Shown: positions 8,133 through 16,499, counted from the first letter of the stretch. The stretch: 64,000 nt of DNA from Christensenella tenuis (GCF_014287795.1 NZ_JACOON010000001.1:681873-745872); one strand, 5' to 3'. The notes: generated by a model from the letters alone, not told the origin. Made by a program: numbers and translations.

Positions 8133-8161
8133 TTGACGAACGCTTCCACCTGCCGTACAAT
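8133..8161 (+). promoter_or_regulatory. Promoter of the glycerol-1-phosphate dehydrogenase gene
   Basis: TTGACG (8133-8138), 17-bp spacer, TACAAT (8156-8161); transcription would start about 30 bases before the start codon at 8199. Confidence 0.8.
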
Positions 8162-8198
8162 GAAAGCGACTTAAATTTTAATAGGGGGAACACCTTTT

Positions 8199-9491
8199 AT
8201 GTTTGAAGATATCCTGGATGTTACCGACTGTGCCTGCGGGAAAAATCATACGCTCAAAACACGTGATTATATTGTGGAAAAGGATGCGATGTTAAAGCTG
8301 CCCGCACTTCTTGGGCGCCTCTTTCCGGATGCAGCTCCACTCGCGGTCTTTGACCGCAACACATACGAAGCAGCGCATCCTAAATTTAACGCCGCACTTC
8401 CCGGGGTTCCGGCCTTTATCCTGACAGACGAAGAAATCCATGCCGATGAAAAACAGGTAGGGCTTGTGACGCAAGCGCTCAGGGAAGGCAGCTGTGATCT
8501 TCTCCTGGCTGTTGGTTCGGGCGTAATCTGCGATATCGTGCGGTATGTGGCCTTTCAGCAAGATATCCCTTTTATCGCAGTGCCAACCGCCGCAAGCGTA
8601 GACGGATTTGTTTCCGATTCCGCGGCAATGACACTTGGCGGCGCGAAAATTACCCTGCCGGCTAAAGCGCCGAATGCCGTAGTCGCAGATCTTGAAATCA
8701 TCGCTGCCGCTCCCAAAAAAATGACAGCTTCCGGCGTAGGCGATATGCTTAGTAAATATATCAGCATCGCCGACTGGAAGATCGGCCATCTCATTACCGG
8801 GGAATATTTTTGTCCTTTCGTGGCTGACCTTACGATTGAAGCTGTCGATATGATCGTGCAGAACATTGAAAAAATCGACAGTGGCGATATCGAGAGTTTT
8901 GGCGTATTGATGAAAGGGCTGCTGCTCTCCGGTATTACAATGCAGATGGTCGGAATCACCCGCCCCGCCTCAAGCTTCGAACACCATTTTTCACACTATC
9001 TCGAAACTGTGCCGATCGAAGGTGTAAACCGCGCTGCGCTTCATGGAGAAAAAGTGGGAATCGCAACAATCCAGGCGGCAAAATATTACCCCGTCTTTAC
9101 ACGGAGATTAAAGCGCATTTATGAGCAAAACATCCCCAACCAGTTTGACATTGCGCGTGTTAAAGGATACTACGCGCACTATCCGGAAAATATTGTTGCC
9201 GCGGTAGAGAAAGAAAATACTCCTACCATTACCTCAAAGCTTGACCGCGAACTTTTGAAGCAGAATTATGACGAAGTCCTGCGGATTGCGGATGAAGTGC
9301 CCTCCCCTGGATCCCTTACGGAAACGCTCCGCACCGTTGGCGGATATACGGATTATTCAGCGATTGATATGACGGACGGCCAATTCAGGGAAACCATGAA
9401 AATCTGTTGCTATATCCGCAATCGTTTTACCATGCTGCGTCTTATGTGCGATTTTGAATTGTTTGATTTTGATACGGAGCTTGAATTCTAA
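8199..9491 (+). CDS. egsA: sn-Glycerol-1-phosphate dehydrogenase (EgsA/AraM family)
   Basis: A 430-residue NAD(P)-dependent, metal-containing dehydrogenase interconverting dihydroxyacetone phosphate and sn-glycerol-1-phosphate. LLAVGSGVICDIVRY near residue 105 is the dinucleotide loop and VPTAASVDGFVSDSAA the substrate loop. Metal ligands are probably the Asp of SGVGDMLSKY, the His of SSFEHHFSHYLE and the His of LHGEKVGIAT. GGGGG precedes the ATG. In archaea the product is the lipid backbone; in Bacillus AraM feeds heptaprenylglyceryl phosphate. The clostridial role is not settled, and the name araM is an alternative. Confidence 0.88.
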   Translation: MFEDILDVTDCACGKNHTLKTRDYIVEKDAMLKLPALLGRLFPDAAPLAVFDRNTYEAAHPKFNAALPGVPAFILTDEEIHADEKQVGLVTQALREGSCDLLLAVGSGVICDIVRYVAFQQDIPFIAVPTAASVDGFVSDSAAMTLGGAKITLPAKAPNAVVADLEIIAAAPKKMTASGVGDMLSKYISIADWKIGHLITGEYFCPFVADLTIEAVDMIVQNIEKIDSGDIESFGVLMKGLLLSGITMQMVGITRPASSFEHHFSHYLETVPIEGVNRAALHGEKVGIATIQAAKYYPVFTRRLKRIYEQNIPNQFDIARVKGYYAHYPENIVAAVEKENTPTITSKLDRELLKQNYDEVLRIADEVPSPGSLTETLRTVGGYTDYSAIDMTDGQFRETMKICCYIRNRFTMLRLMCDFELFDFDTELEF

Positions 9492-9501
9492 ATCAAGATA
9501 G

Positions 9502-9612
9502 AAAGTGACTGTCCCGGCAAAAAGAGAGCGTCCGGGAAAAACAGGCAAGCCTGCGCGTCATATTGTTTAACTTTTGGGGGGCGTTTCTTATTTTTTCAGA
9601 GACAGTCCCCTT
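9502..9612. repeat. Short inverted-repeat element between convergent genes
   Basis: Nearly matching ends, AAAGTGACTGTCCC on the left and its inverse AAGGGGACTGTCTC on the right, enclose about 85 bases. Inside are two smaller hairpins (TCCCGG...CCGGGA and CAGGCAAGCCTG at 9542-9553). No coding sequence fits. It lies between two converging genes and touches the stop codon of the sugar kinase. It may be a miniature mobile repeat or a bidirectional terminator; repeat status needs other genome copies. Confidence 0.4.
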
Positions 9613-11131
9613 ATATAACAGCATCTCCTGCCGGAAAATATGATGGTTGGCCGCCCTTGACGGCTTCGTAAAAGCGATGGTATTCTTTTCTCTTTTTCAC
9701 GTAAGCAGCGCTGTTTTTTTGCTCGGGCAGATGAACGGATTCAATCTCAACAAGATGTTCCTGTGCTTCCCGTATATCTCTATAAACCCCAATATTCGCA
9801 TAACAAAGCAGCGCGCTTGCAAGCGTCCCCGCTTCTTTGTTGCGGGCGGTATATAATTTCCGTTCAAAGATATCCGCCCGAAGCTGCATCCATACGGAAG
9901 AATTTGCACCGCCGCCGACCGCCGTGATCTTGCGGATATCAACGCCAGCGTCTATAAGGCAATCGACGCACCGCCTCATTTCATACGCCTCTCCTTCCAT
10001 AAGCGCACGGAAAATCTCTCCCCGCGTGGTTCCTAACCGCAACCCCGTAATGGTAGCGGGCGTTTTATCGTCCATATCCGGCGTAGCGCCTCCTGCAAAA
10101 TAGGGGATCGCCAGCAGGCTGGTCGGTTCTTCCGGAGCCTCGGTGCCGAGGATATCATAGGCGGCGGTGGAGAGTCCCGCTACATCCTTTGCCAGCACGT
10201 CGCGGAACCATTTGATGATGCAGCCGCCGGATACGGAAATCGCGTAAGTTACATAGGCCCCTGTATGCAGATAGGGGACAAGCGGCAACTTGAAGTGCAT
10301 CAGCTTTTCTGTATCAACACTGTTGATATCGAGGATGGGCGTCATGCAATCGACAGTCCCCATGCCGTTTACGAGGTCTCCCGGCTTAAACGCGCCGCCA
10401 CCGCACGCCGCCAGTATCTGATCATGTCCCCCGATGATGAGCTTCACGGACGTATCCATGCCGAGTATATCCGCGCTTTTCCGATTGAGCGTACCCGTCA
10501 CACTGCCGCTGGGTACAGTCTGCGGCAGGATATCTGCCCTAAGCCCGACATGGGTCATCGCCCCAGCCCACCACGTTTTTTTCCTGATATTAAACAAGGC
10601 GCTGCGCGCGGCAAGGGAATAGTCGCAGGTATGTTCCGCTCCCAGCTTGTATGCCACAAAATCGGCGATAAAGGAAATGCGCCTGACCCGCTCCATCAGC
10701 TGTGGTTTGTGTTTTTGCATCCACAGCAATTTATACACCCCAAACATTGGGTCGACAAACTGGCCGCTTGTCTTATAAATCTCGTCTGCGTCTGCCAATT
10801 CCAAAAACTCAGGGATTTCCTGTGTGCCCCGCCTGTCCATATAAATCATCGTATTTGCAAGCACACGGTCGTCCTTGTCCATACACACGAACGACTCGCC
10901 AAAGGATGTGATGCAGATTGCGCGTACCTCTTTCCCATTGACAGCAGCTACAGATTCCCGCAGCGCTTCAACGGATTTTTGCAGCAGAACCTCCGGGTCG
11001 AGCTCATATTGCCCCGGCGCTCCGCACAAAAGGTCATACTCGCGGCGGGCGTGGCTGACAATTTGCGCGTTCTCACCGAATACTGTGCTTTTCACACCCG
11101 ACGTTCCCACATCAAGACCAATGACATACAT
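9611..11131 (-). CDS. FGGY-family carbohydrate kinase
   Basis: A 506-residue sugar kinase of the xylulokinase/gluconokinase family. The N-terminal phosphate loop is GLDVGTSGVKSTVF (residue 5 on), GGHDQILAACGGGAFKPGD is in the middle, and GGGANSSVWMQLRADIF provides the adenosine site. Substrate cannot be read from sequence. I chose the ATG at 11131, which has AAGGAG 8-9 bases upstream; the longer open frame reaches back toward the previous gene. It is the last gene of the sugar operon, 44 bp after the URO-D-like gene, and probably phosphorylates the ketose made by the isomerase-like protein. Confidence 0.9.
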   Translation of the reverse strand: MYVIGLDVGTSGVKSTVFGENAQIVSHARREYDLLCGAPGQYELDPEVLLQKSVEALRESVAAVNGKEVRAICITSFGESFVCMDKDDRVLANTMIYMDRRGTQEIPEFLELADADEIYKTSGQFVDPMFGVYKLLWMQKHKPQLMERVRRISFIADFVAYKLGAEHTCDYSLAARSALFNIRKKTWWAGAMTHVGLRADILPQTVPSGSVTGTLNRKSADILGMDTSVKLIIGGHDQILAACGGGAFKPGDLVNGMGTVDCMTPILDINSVDTEKLMHFKLPLVPYLHTGAYVTYAISVSGGCIIKWFRDVLAKDVAGLSTAAYDILGTEAPEEPTSLLAIPYFAGGATPDMDDKTPATITGLRLGTTRGEIFRALMEGEAYEMRRCVDCLIDAGVDIRKITAVGGGANSSVWMQLRADIFERKLYTARNKEAGTLASALLCYANIGVYRDIREAQEHLVEIESVHLPEQKNSAAYVKKRKEYHRFYEAVKGGQPSYFPAGDAVI

Positions 11132-11175
11132 AGGGCTTTGCTCCTTCCTTCTTTCCGCGGCACTGCCGCTCGTCC

Positions 11176-12291
11176 CTAGCTTCTGCTGCGCGCAGCCCAC
11201 TTCTCCGCGCGTTTGATGACTTCCAGTTCTTCCTCTTCATTTTTCGTAGAAACGCAGAGATAGATCCCCCGGGGATTGACCGCATCCATAAAGTCGTCAA
11301 GCTCGTCTGTCGTTACATCGACTACAAGGCCCTTGCCGGCGGCTTGTATTTTTTTGATATATGGCACCCACTGCATGATGGGTTCGTCTTCTGCGACGCC
11401 CTGCACCCATTGGATAGCGTTCAGCTTTGGAAGGGTCAGAATATCGTCTGTATGAAGCGCAACATGTTTTCCGTCGATATGAAAAATATTTTGATCCATG
11501 TGCTCCATTTCCTGTTTGAGCCCTTCGTAGGCAAATTCCCTGAAATGTTCACGCGATATCATGCTGGAAAAATCGCAGCTTGGAATATGAAGCTTTTGGA
11601 AAGAGGGAATATTCATCCAAGTCACAGACAGTTGTCTGGCCTTTTTCAGCTTGTCGTCAAAGTGGTCGTACAGGCGGAAAAAGTCCCCGAGCGCCCGTGT
11701 GCCCAACGTACGCATTTTTTGGGGCGCATCGTAGGCAGCGAGCAAAAGCTCCTGTGTTCCGAACATGGCGGCTGCCCAGTCGAGTCCCGGGTGGATGTCC
11801 GTATAACCCACCATGAAAAGTCCGGAGCAACTTTCCAGCGCATAATCCGTCATTTCGTCAAGTTTTTTTAAATATTCGCTTTTCCAATCGATACCCGGAA
11901 AATCATACTCGTCAAGGGAAAAAGACTCGTCCGCCCATGCCGTCGTTTCACCAAATTCATAGCCTACGCCATAGCATGCGGCAAATACATTGGGACCAAG
12001 ATTCGGCCAGAACATTGGGAAGGTTTCGGCATGGAAATGTTTCCCGCGCACACCTTGCGCAAACGAATCCACAACGTATTGTGCATCGAACCAGCGTTCA
12101 CGAAGCGAATTCCACGCCTTATCATATTCCTTCATTTCAAATTCCGCGTTATGGCGCGCAAAGCGGATAGGCGGCCGGTCAAGCAGCTCCCCTTCAAACC
12201 AGGCATATATGCGTTCCATGCATTTTTCAAAATCTTTTTTGGTTTCAAGCTGTAAATCCCAGCCGCCAACCCGTTCAAAAAATCCGCTCAT
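11176..12291 (-). CDS. URO-D superfamily protein in a sugar operon
   Basis: A 371-residue protein that appears to belong to the uroporphyrinogen decarboxylase / corrinoid methyltransferase-like TIM-barrel superfamily, judged from overall layout: SMISREHFREFAYEGLKQE, HIDGKHVALHTDDIL and a C-terminal VVDVTTDELDDFMDAV segment. It lacks signs of a true heme-pathway HemE, and no heme genes are near. The start at 12291 has CGGAGG 6 bases upstream. It sits between the isomerase-like gene (35 bp away) and the FGGY kinase (44 bp), so it likely acts on the same substrate, perhaps cleaving or demethylating it. Function is unknown. Confidence 0.7.
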   Translation of the reverse strand: MSGFFERVGGWDLQLETKKDFEKCMERIYAWFEGELLDRPPIRFARHNAEFEMKEYDKAWNSLRERWFDAQYVVDSFAQGVRGKHFHAETFPMFWPNLGPNVFAACYGVGYEFGETTAWADESFSLDEYDFPGIDWKSEYLKKLDEMTDYALESCSGLFMVGYTDIHPGLDWAAAMFGTQELLLAAYDAPQKMRTLGTRALGDFFRLYDHFDDKLKKARQLSVTWMNIPSFQKLHIPSCDFSSMISREHFREFAYEGLKQEMEHMDQNIFHIDGKHVALHTDDILTLPKLNAIQWVQGVAEDEPIMQWVPYIKKIQAAGKGLVVDVTTDELDDFMDAVNPRGIYLCVSTKNEEEELEVIKRAEKWAARSRS

Positions 12292-12326
12292 TGTATACCT
12301 CCGTTCTTCGTTTTGCGGTACGTCCG

Positions 12327-13727
12327 TTACAGAACGATCAGTTCGTAGTTTAGATAGGTCTGGAACGCATCCTTCACTGCATTCAGATATTTGCCTTTAG
12401 TGAACGTAGTATGGTGCCGGTAACCATTTTTTCCCATATAGATAAGTTTTTCTTCCAGATTTTCGATGTGGGCAACTCCGGCGCAACCAAAATAAGTATT
12501 CTCTATCGGGTCATCCGTGATTTGTCCTTCATCCACATAAGCGTACAGTTTCCCATTCATCGTAGCAGCGCTGGCATACGTCATATCCATCGGGGCAATA
12601 CGTCCTTCGTCAACACCCCATCCATAATCCGGGCCGTTGCCCTTGGCAAACATTTTATGGATGCCAACCTGTCCCCGGCCAGTCATCAACCGTCGCGCAA
12701 TCGGGCCGCAGTGGAAGAGAATACACTTATCCGGCTCCCCGCCATAATTGTTGTTCCAGTCCACACAGCCGGCAGGCAATTCGGACGCCGCAGACAGTGC
12801 ATACATGGTGACTGTGTTGGCAACGTCCATTTCGCAGGAGGCAGCGATCCCCCGGTCGTTAAGCTCGCTTAAAAGCACGCACGGCGCAACGCCAAATTCC
12901 CGGTGCATTTCATCCCAGCAACGGATAGACACTGTATCGAGATGGTATTCGTCCATCATATCGTCAATTGCAACGGATATTTTTGCCAGCACTGTAAATT
13001 TATCGTCCGGTACCCGGGAAAAATCGGCATATGCACTCAGCCAATCCTTTTTCTCGCGTACGGCGTCCCGGCAATCTTTCATAGACCGGATGCGTGCGAA
13101 CAACTCGCTGAGGTCGTAGGACTCAAAGGTGATGCCATATTTTTGCAGCGCCAATTCGTCGTAACGCACTGTTTTGAATTTTGTCGTGCGCGCCCCGATT
13201 CCACCGATCGAAAACCGTTTCAGCTTCTTCACGATTCTGCATACGGCGGCAAAATCCTGCAAATTTTGCGCGAAAGCGCCCGACTGCGGATGTGCGACGT
13301 GGAGCGGATACACGGAATAGGGAATCCCGTATTGGCCCAGCATATCCTCAATACTTAGCTTGCCGCAATAGGCGTCACGCCGATTCTCGAAATCCATTTT
13401 TCCAATTTCATCGGGGTACGCTTGCACATAAATGGGAACTCCTGCATCGCGCACAGCCGCAACCGCCCCGTTTTCGTCGCCGAAGTTAGGCAGACAGATA
13501 ATAACACCATCGTATTTCCCTTCGTTTTGTTTTAGAAAATTTGCGTAAATCCTGCCTTCTTCCGGAGTTTCAACCGCACCGTACCGGGTTGCGTTTTCAT
13601 CCATAATCAAATAGTCACAGCCCGCGTCCGAGATTGCCTGTTTCAATTCCTGCCGTGCGCCGGCAATCAGGCTTTCCGGAAAAAATCCCCGATTTCCAAA
13701 ATAAAGCGCGAATGTTTGTCTACCCAT
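12327..13727 (-). CDS. L-fucose/L-arabinose isomerase-family protein
   Basis: A 466-residue cytoplasmic protein with the fucose/arabinose isomerase fold. An N-terminal substrate-positioning part includes DGVIICLPNFGDENGAV and the C-terminal catalytic part includes DTVSIRCWDEMHREFGV and CEMDVANTVTMYAL. The Glu and Asp of these segments are the expected Mn ligands of the family. IFHCGPIARRLM-type His residues (LFHCGP) follow. AAGGAG precedes the ATG by about 7 bases. First structural gene after the regulator; it probably converts an aldose to a ketose for the kinase, though the substrate is not deducible. Confidence 0.82.
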   Translation of the reverse strand: MGRQTFALYFGNRGFFPESLIAGARQELKQAISDAGCDYLIMDENATRYGAVETPEEGRIYANFLKQNEGKYDGVIICLPNFGDENGAVAAVRDAGVPIYVQAYPDEIGKMDFENRRDAYCGKLSIEDMLGQYGIPYSVYPLHVAHPQSGAFAQNLQDFAAVCRIVKKLKRFSIGGIGARTTKFKTVRYDELALQKYGITFESYDLSELFARIRSMKDCRDAVREKKDWLSAYADFSRVPDDKFTVLAKISVAIDDMMDEYHLDTVSIRCWDEMHREFGVAPCVLLSELNDRGIAASCEMDVANTVTMYALSAASELPAGCVDWNNNYGGEPDKCILFHCGPIARRLMTGRGQVGIHKMFAKGNGPDYGWGVDEGRIAPMDMTYASAATMNGKLYAYVDEGQITDDPIENTYFGCAGVAHIENLEEKLIYMGKNGYRHHTTFTKGKYLNAVKDAFQTYLNYELIVL

Positions 13728-13753
13728 TTTAATTCTCCTTGTATCATAAATTT

Positions 13754-13784
13754 TGCAGGCTTAAGTACATCTGCAAGTATACTT
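13754..13784. promoter_or_regulatory. Candidate operator between regulator and sugar operon
   Basis: A perfect 10-bp palindrome AAGTATACTT (13775-13784) adjoins an inverted repeat TGCAG-N12-CTGCA (13754-13775). Both lie in the 97-bp gap upstream of the isomerase-like gene; the palindrome contains a TATACT that could serve as a -10. Likely target of the GntR/LacI-type regulator encoded next door. Confidence 0.4.
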
Positions 13785-13824
13785 TTTTGTTATCTTCTAA
13801 AAAGAGTGGTTTTCGCCCTTATTC

Positions 13825-14919
13825 CTAAAGCCGCGGCAACTCCCGGTTTATAAAACCGGTTTTCTCCACCAGCTCGGTAGTGAGCATAAAAGGTGTGCAG
13901 GGAACGCTTTCTATTCCGTCTCCCATCATCTGAAGGATTCTTTTCGCAGCTTCCTCGCCGATCGCTTCCTTAGGATGTTTTGCCGTGACAATCCGCATAG
14001 ACGTGGGCTGCGTTTCAAAAGCGTCGTCAATCCCGCCGATCGCCACACCACGGATTCCTTCCTGCGACAGGCGGGTGTGAAGCTCGCCCGCAATCTGGTC
14101 GTTATAACACATAACCGCCGTACACGGCACCTTCCCTGTAAAGGCCTCCAGTACGCCCGTTTGTTCGAGCGGCAGTTTCCGCTTGGTCGTGTAATAATAA
14201 ATATCGTCTTCGCGGATTTCCATCTGTGCGTCGTGCAGTGCCTGCAAATAGCCGCCCAGCCTTTCCCTGCCCTGCATGTCGTCAATTTTAAACAGCCCCG
14301 CGATCCTTTTATGTCCGCCTTCGATGAGCCGCCTTGTGACCGCTTCCGCGCTTTCCCTATCGTTTATGAGCACGCTTGGGAAAAGCTCTTTATCGTAATA
14401 ATTGTGCATGAAGACAACTGGCAGCTGTTTTTGTTTGAGAAGAAAATAGGTATCCATATTCGGATTAGGGAGTGCAGAACAGGTTCCCTCCACAAGAAGG
14501 CCGCTGAGTCCCGAATGCAGCATACGTTCCAATATTTCCCCCTCGGTCTGCCAGCGGTTGTTGGTGATGGCAAGTTCTGTCGCGTAGCCGTTTTTACTGA
14601 GGGTGGATTCCACCCCGCGCAGGATAGAGGGGAAAATATAATCGTTCAGACAACTGAAAATTACGCCGATGGTTTTATTGCGCACAAGGCCGCCCGCATT
14701 TGCGACGTAGGTTCCGCTTCCCTTCACCGTTCGCAATGTGCCGTCCCGCGCAAGCGTATCGATGGCATTCCTAACCGTTTGTCTGCTGAAGGAAAAGCGG
14801 CTGCAAAGAGCCTGCTCGGACGGGAGCCGGTCGCCATTTTTCAAGGCGCCTGTTTGAATCTGTTCTATGATCCAGTTCCTGAGGGCGAGGTATTTAAAGC
14901 CGCCGTTTATACTTGTCAT
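13825..14919 (-). CDS. GntR-type DNA-binding / LacI-type ligand-binding regulator
   Basis: A 364-residue AraR-like repressor: a GntR winged helix-turn-helix at about residues 8-75 (LPSEQALCSRFSFSRQTVRN and GSGTYV) joined to a periplasmic-binding-protein-like sensor domain from about 83 on (KTIGVIFSCLNDYIFPSILRG). This architecture typically releases DNA on binding a sugar. The ATG at 14919 has AAGGAA 9 bases upstream. It is encoded directly upstream of, and in the same direction as, the isomerase-URO-D-kinase genes, so it probably controls them and itself. Confidence 0.9.
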   Translation of the reverse strand: MTSINGGFKYLALRNWIIEQIQTGALKNGDRLPSEQALCSRFSFSRQTVRNAIDTLARDGTLRTVKGSGTYVANAGGLVRNKTIGVIFSCLNDYIFPSILRGVESTLSKNGYATELAITNNRWQTEGEILERMLHSGLSGLLVEGTCSALPNPNMDTYFLLKQKQLPVVFMHNYYDKELFPSVLINDRESAEAVTRRLIEGGHKRIAGLFKIDDMQGRERLGGYLQALHDAQMEIREDDIYYYTTKRKLPLEQTGVLEAFTGKVPCTAVMCYNDQIAGELHTRLSQEGIRGVAIGGIDDAFETQPTSMRIVTAKHPKEAIGEEAAKRILQMMGDGIESVPCTPFMLTTELVEKTGFINRELPRL

Positions 14920-14984
14920 CCGTACCCATTCCTTTCCCCTGCCCGCTTGTGCCGCATCATCCTGTATTCCCGATTGCGGGATTA

Positions 14985-14990
14985 ATTATA
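14985..14990 (-). promoter_or_regulatory. Probable -10 box of the regulator gene
   Basis: TATAAT on the minus strand about 70 bases upstream of the regulator start, with no convincing -35 at normal spacing. The 334-bp gap 14920-15253 otherwise holds two plus-strand promoters and a possible 39-codon open frame. Confidence 0.45.
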
Positions 14991-15040
14991 GTACAGAATA
15001 ATTAGCAAAGAAATGATAACTTTTGAAATTTGATATAAAG

Positions 15041-15069
15041 TTGTAATTAAATTTCACACAAAATATAAT
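15041..15069 (+). promoter_or_regulatory. Upstream plus-strand promoter before the F420-ligase-like gene
   Basis: TTGTAA (15041-15046), 17-bp spacer, TATAAT (15064-15069). Transcription would begin at or next to an ATG at 15076, giving either a leaderless small frame or a long leader for the gene at 15254. Confidence 0.6.
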
Positions 15070-15075
15070 ACAAGC

Positions 15076-15195
15076 ATGAAGATGGGATTAAGGCACGCAG
15101 AAAAAGGAACCCCGCTTCTATTCGGAGACAGTCTTTTTCACCTCGCGCCGCTGCTTTCCAAAAAGCATTGTGTCGAATCACCTGCTCTGCTATAA
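15076..15195 (+). CDS. Possible leaderless 39-residue small protein
   Basis: An open frame starting MKMGLRHAEKGTPLL whose ATG is 6 bases after a TATAAT, so the transcript would start on or near the ATG with no ribosome site. Its stop codon falls inside the -10 of the next promoter. No family is recognised and no membrane helix is seen. It may be only a chance frame in the leader. Confidence 0.2.
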   Translation: MKMGLRHAEKGTPLLFGDSLFHLAPLLSKKHCVESPALL

Positions 15196-15196
15196 T
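15168..15196 (+). promoter_or_regulatory. Proximal promoter of the F420-ligase-like gene
   Basis: TTGTGT (15168-15173), 17-bp spacer, TATAAT (15191-15196); start expected near 15203, about 50 bases before the start codon. Confidence 0.7.
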
Positions 15197-15253
15197 AGTA
15201 TAGGTGTTTTTTGTCGCCGCAGCCTTAAATAAATCAATTTCGAGGTATAAATT

Positions 15254-16450
15254 ATGTCTAGATGTGTTGGAACAGTTTCACGCGGGATCCGGACCCCTAT
15301 TATACGCGAGGGTGATGATCTCGCTTCCATCGTTGTTTCGAGTGTGCTCGAGGCCGCGAAAGAAGATGAATTTACATTAAACGACCGCGATGTGATCGCC
15401 GTAACCGAGGCGGTCGTGGCACGTGCGCAAGGCAATTATGCTACGGTGGACGATATCGCCTGCGATATCAGGTCCAAATATGGCGATAGCACGATCGGCG
15501 TTATTTTTCCCATACTTTCCCGCAACCGCTTTGCGATCTGCCTACGCGGAATTGCCCGGGGTGCAAAAAAGATCGTCCTCATGCTTTCCTATCCTTCGGA
15601 CGAGGTTGGCAACCATCTCGTTTCACTGGATCAGGTAGAGGAAAAGGGCGTCAATCCGTGGAGCGATATACTGACGCTTGAGCAATACCGCGAACTATTT
15701 GGCGTGAACCTCCATCCATTTACGGGTATAGATTACGTGGAATATTACGAAAGCCTCATCCGCGAAGAGGGCGCCGAAGTGGAAATCATTTTTGCAAATG
15801 ATCCATGCGCAGTACTTTCTTATACCGACCACGTGCTGTGCTGTGATATCCACACGCGCGAACGTTCCAAAAATAAACTTACGGCAGCGGGTGTAAAAAC
15901 GCTTTATGCCCTCGATGATATTATGGCGGAATCCATTGACGGCAGCGGTTTCAATGCCGAATACGGTATTCTGGGTTCCAATAAGTCTACGGAAGATAAG
16001 GTGAAATTATTCCCACAGGCCTGTGATGGATTTGTAGATGACGTACAGCGTATGGTCTTTGAAAAAACGGGAAAACATGTAGAAGTTATGGTATATGGTG
16101 ACGGTGCGTTCAAAGATCCCGTTGGTAAAATTTGGGAGTTGGCGGATCCTGTCGTTTCTCCCGCGCATACCGTCGGGCTTACGGGTACGCCCAACGAGCT
16201 TAAATTGAAATATCTCGCTGACAATCAGTTCGCAGATCTTGAAGGCGAGGATCTCCACGCCGCAATCAGACAATATATCAAAGCCAAAAACCAGGATCTT
16301 AAAGGTTCCATGGAATCGCAGGGAACTACGCCCCGCCGCCTGACTGACCTGATCGGTTCATTGTGTGACCTGACCTCAGGCAGCGGCGATAAGGGAACTC
16401 CTGTTGTGCTGGTGCAGGGATATTTTGATAACTACGCCGATGCCGATTAA
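15254..16450 (+). CDS. F420-0:gamma-glutamyl ligase domain protein (orphan)
   Basis: A 398-residue protein resembling the CofE/F420_ligase family, an ATP-grasp-like fold that adds glutamate to F420-0 in methanogens and actinobacteria. Supporting segments are GTVSRGIRTPIIREGDDL (N-terminus), DRDVIAVTEAVVARAQGNY and VMVYGDGAFKDPVGKIWELADPV. No F420 biosynthesis gene is visible and Clostridia generally do not make F420, so it probably amidates another acceptor. A GAGG site precedes the ATG by 8 bases. It is monocistronic, with two promoters and a strong terminator. Confidence 0.78.
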   Translation: MSRCVGTVSRGIRTPIIREGDDLASIVVSSVLEAAKEDEFTLNDRDVIAVTEAVVARAQGNYATVDDIACDIRSKYGDSTIGVIFPILSRNRFAICLRGIARGAKKIVLMLSYPSDEVGNHLVSLDQVEEKGVNPWSDILTLEQYRELFGVNLHPFTGIDYVEYYESLIREEGAEVEIIFANDPCAVLSYTDHVLCCDIHTRERSKNKLTAAGVKTLYALDDIMAESIDGSGFNAEYGILGSNKSTEDKVKLFPQACDGFVDDVQRMVFEKTGKHVEVMVYGDGAFKDPVGKIWELADPVVSPAHTVGLTGTPNELKLKYLADNQFADLEGEDLHAAIRQYIKAKNQDLKGSMESQGTTPRRLTDLIGSLCDLTSGSGDKGTPVVLVQGYFDNYADAD

Positions 16451-16463
16451 ACAAATGTTGCGT

Positions 16464-16499
16464 AAAAGCCGTTGTATATGCAATGGCTTTTATTTTTTG
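16464..16499 (+). terminator. Terminator after the F420-ligase-like gene
   Basis: An 11-bp stem (AAAAGCCGTTG with CAATGGCTTTT, one G-U pair), TATATG loop, then a T-rich tail. Confidence 0.9.

Noticed and set aside
10265..11179. 304-codon plus-strand frame opposite the FGGY kinase
   Set aside because: It is the complement of a gene with clear kinase motifs, and has no ribosome site or domain.
11176..12291. Assignment as HemE, uroporphyrinogen decarboxylase of heme synthesis
   Set aside because: No heme genes nearby, sugar-operon context, and sequence only broadly similar to the superfamily.
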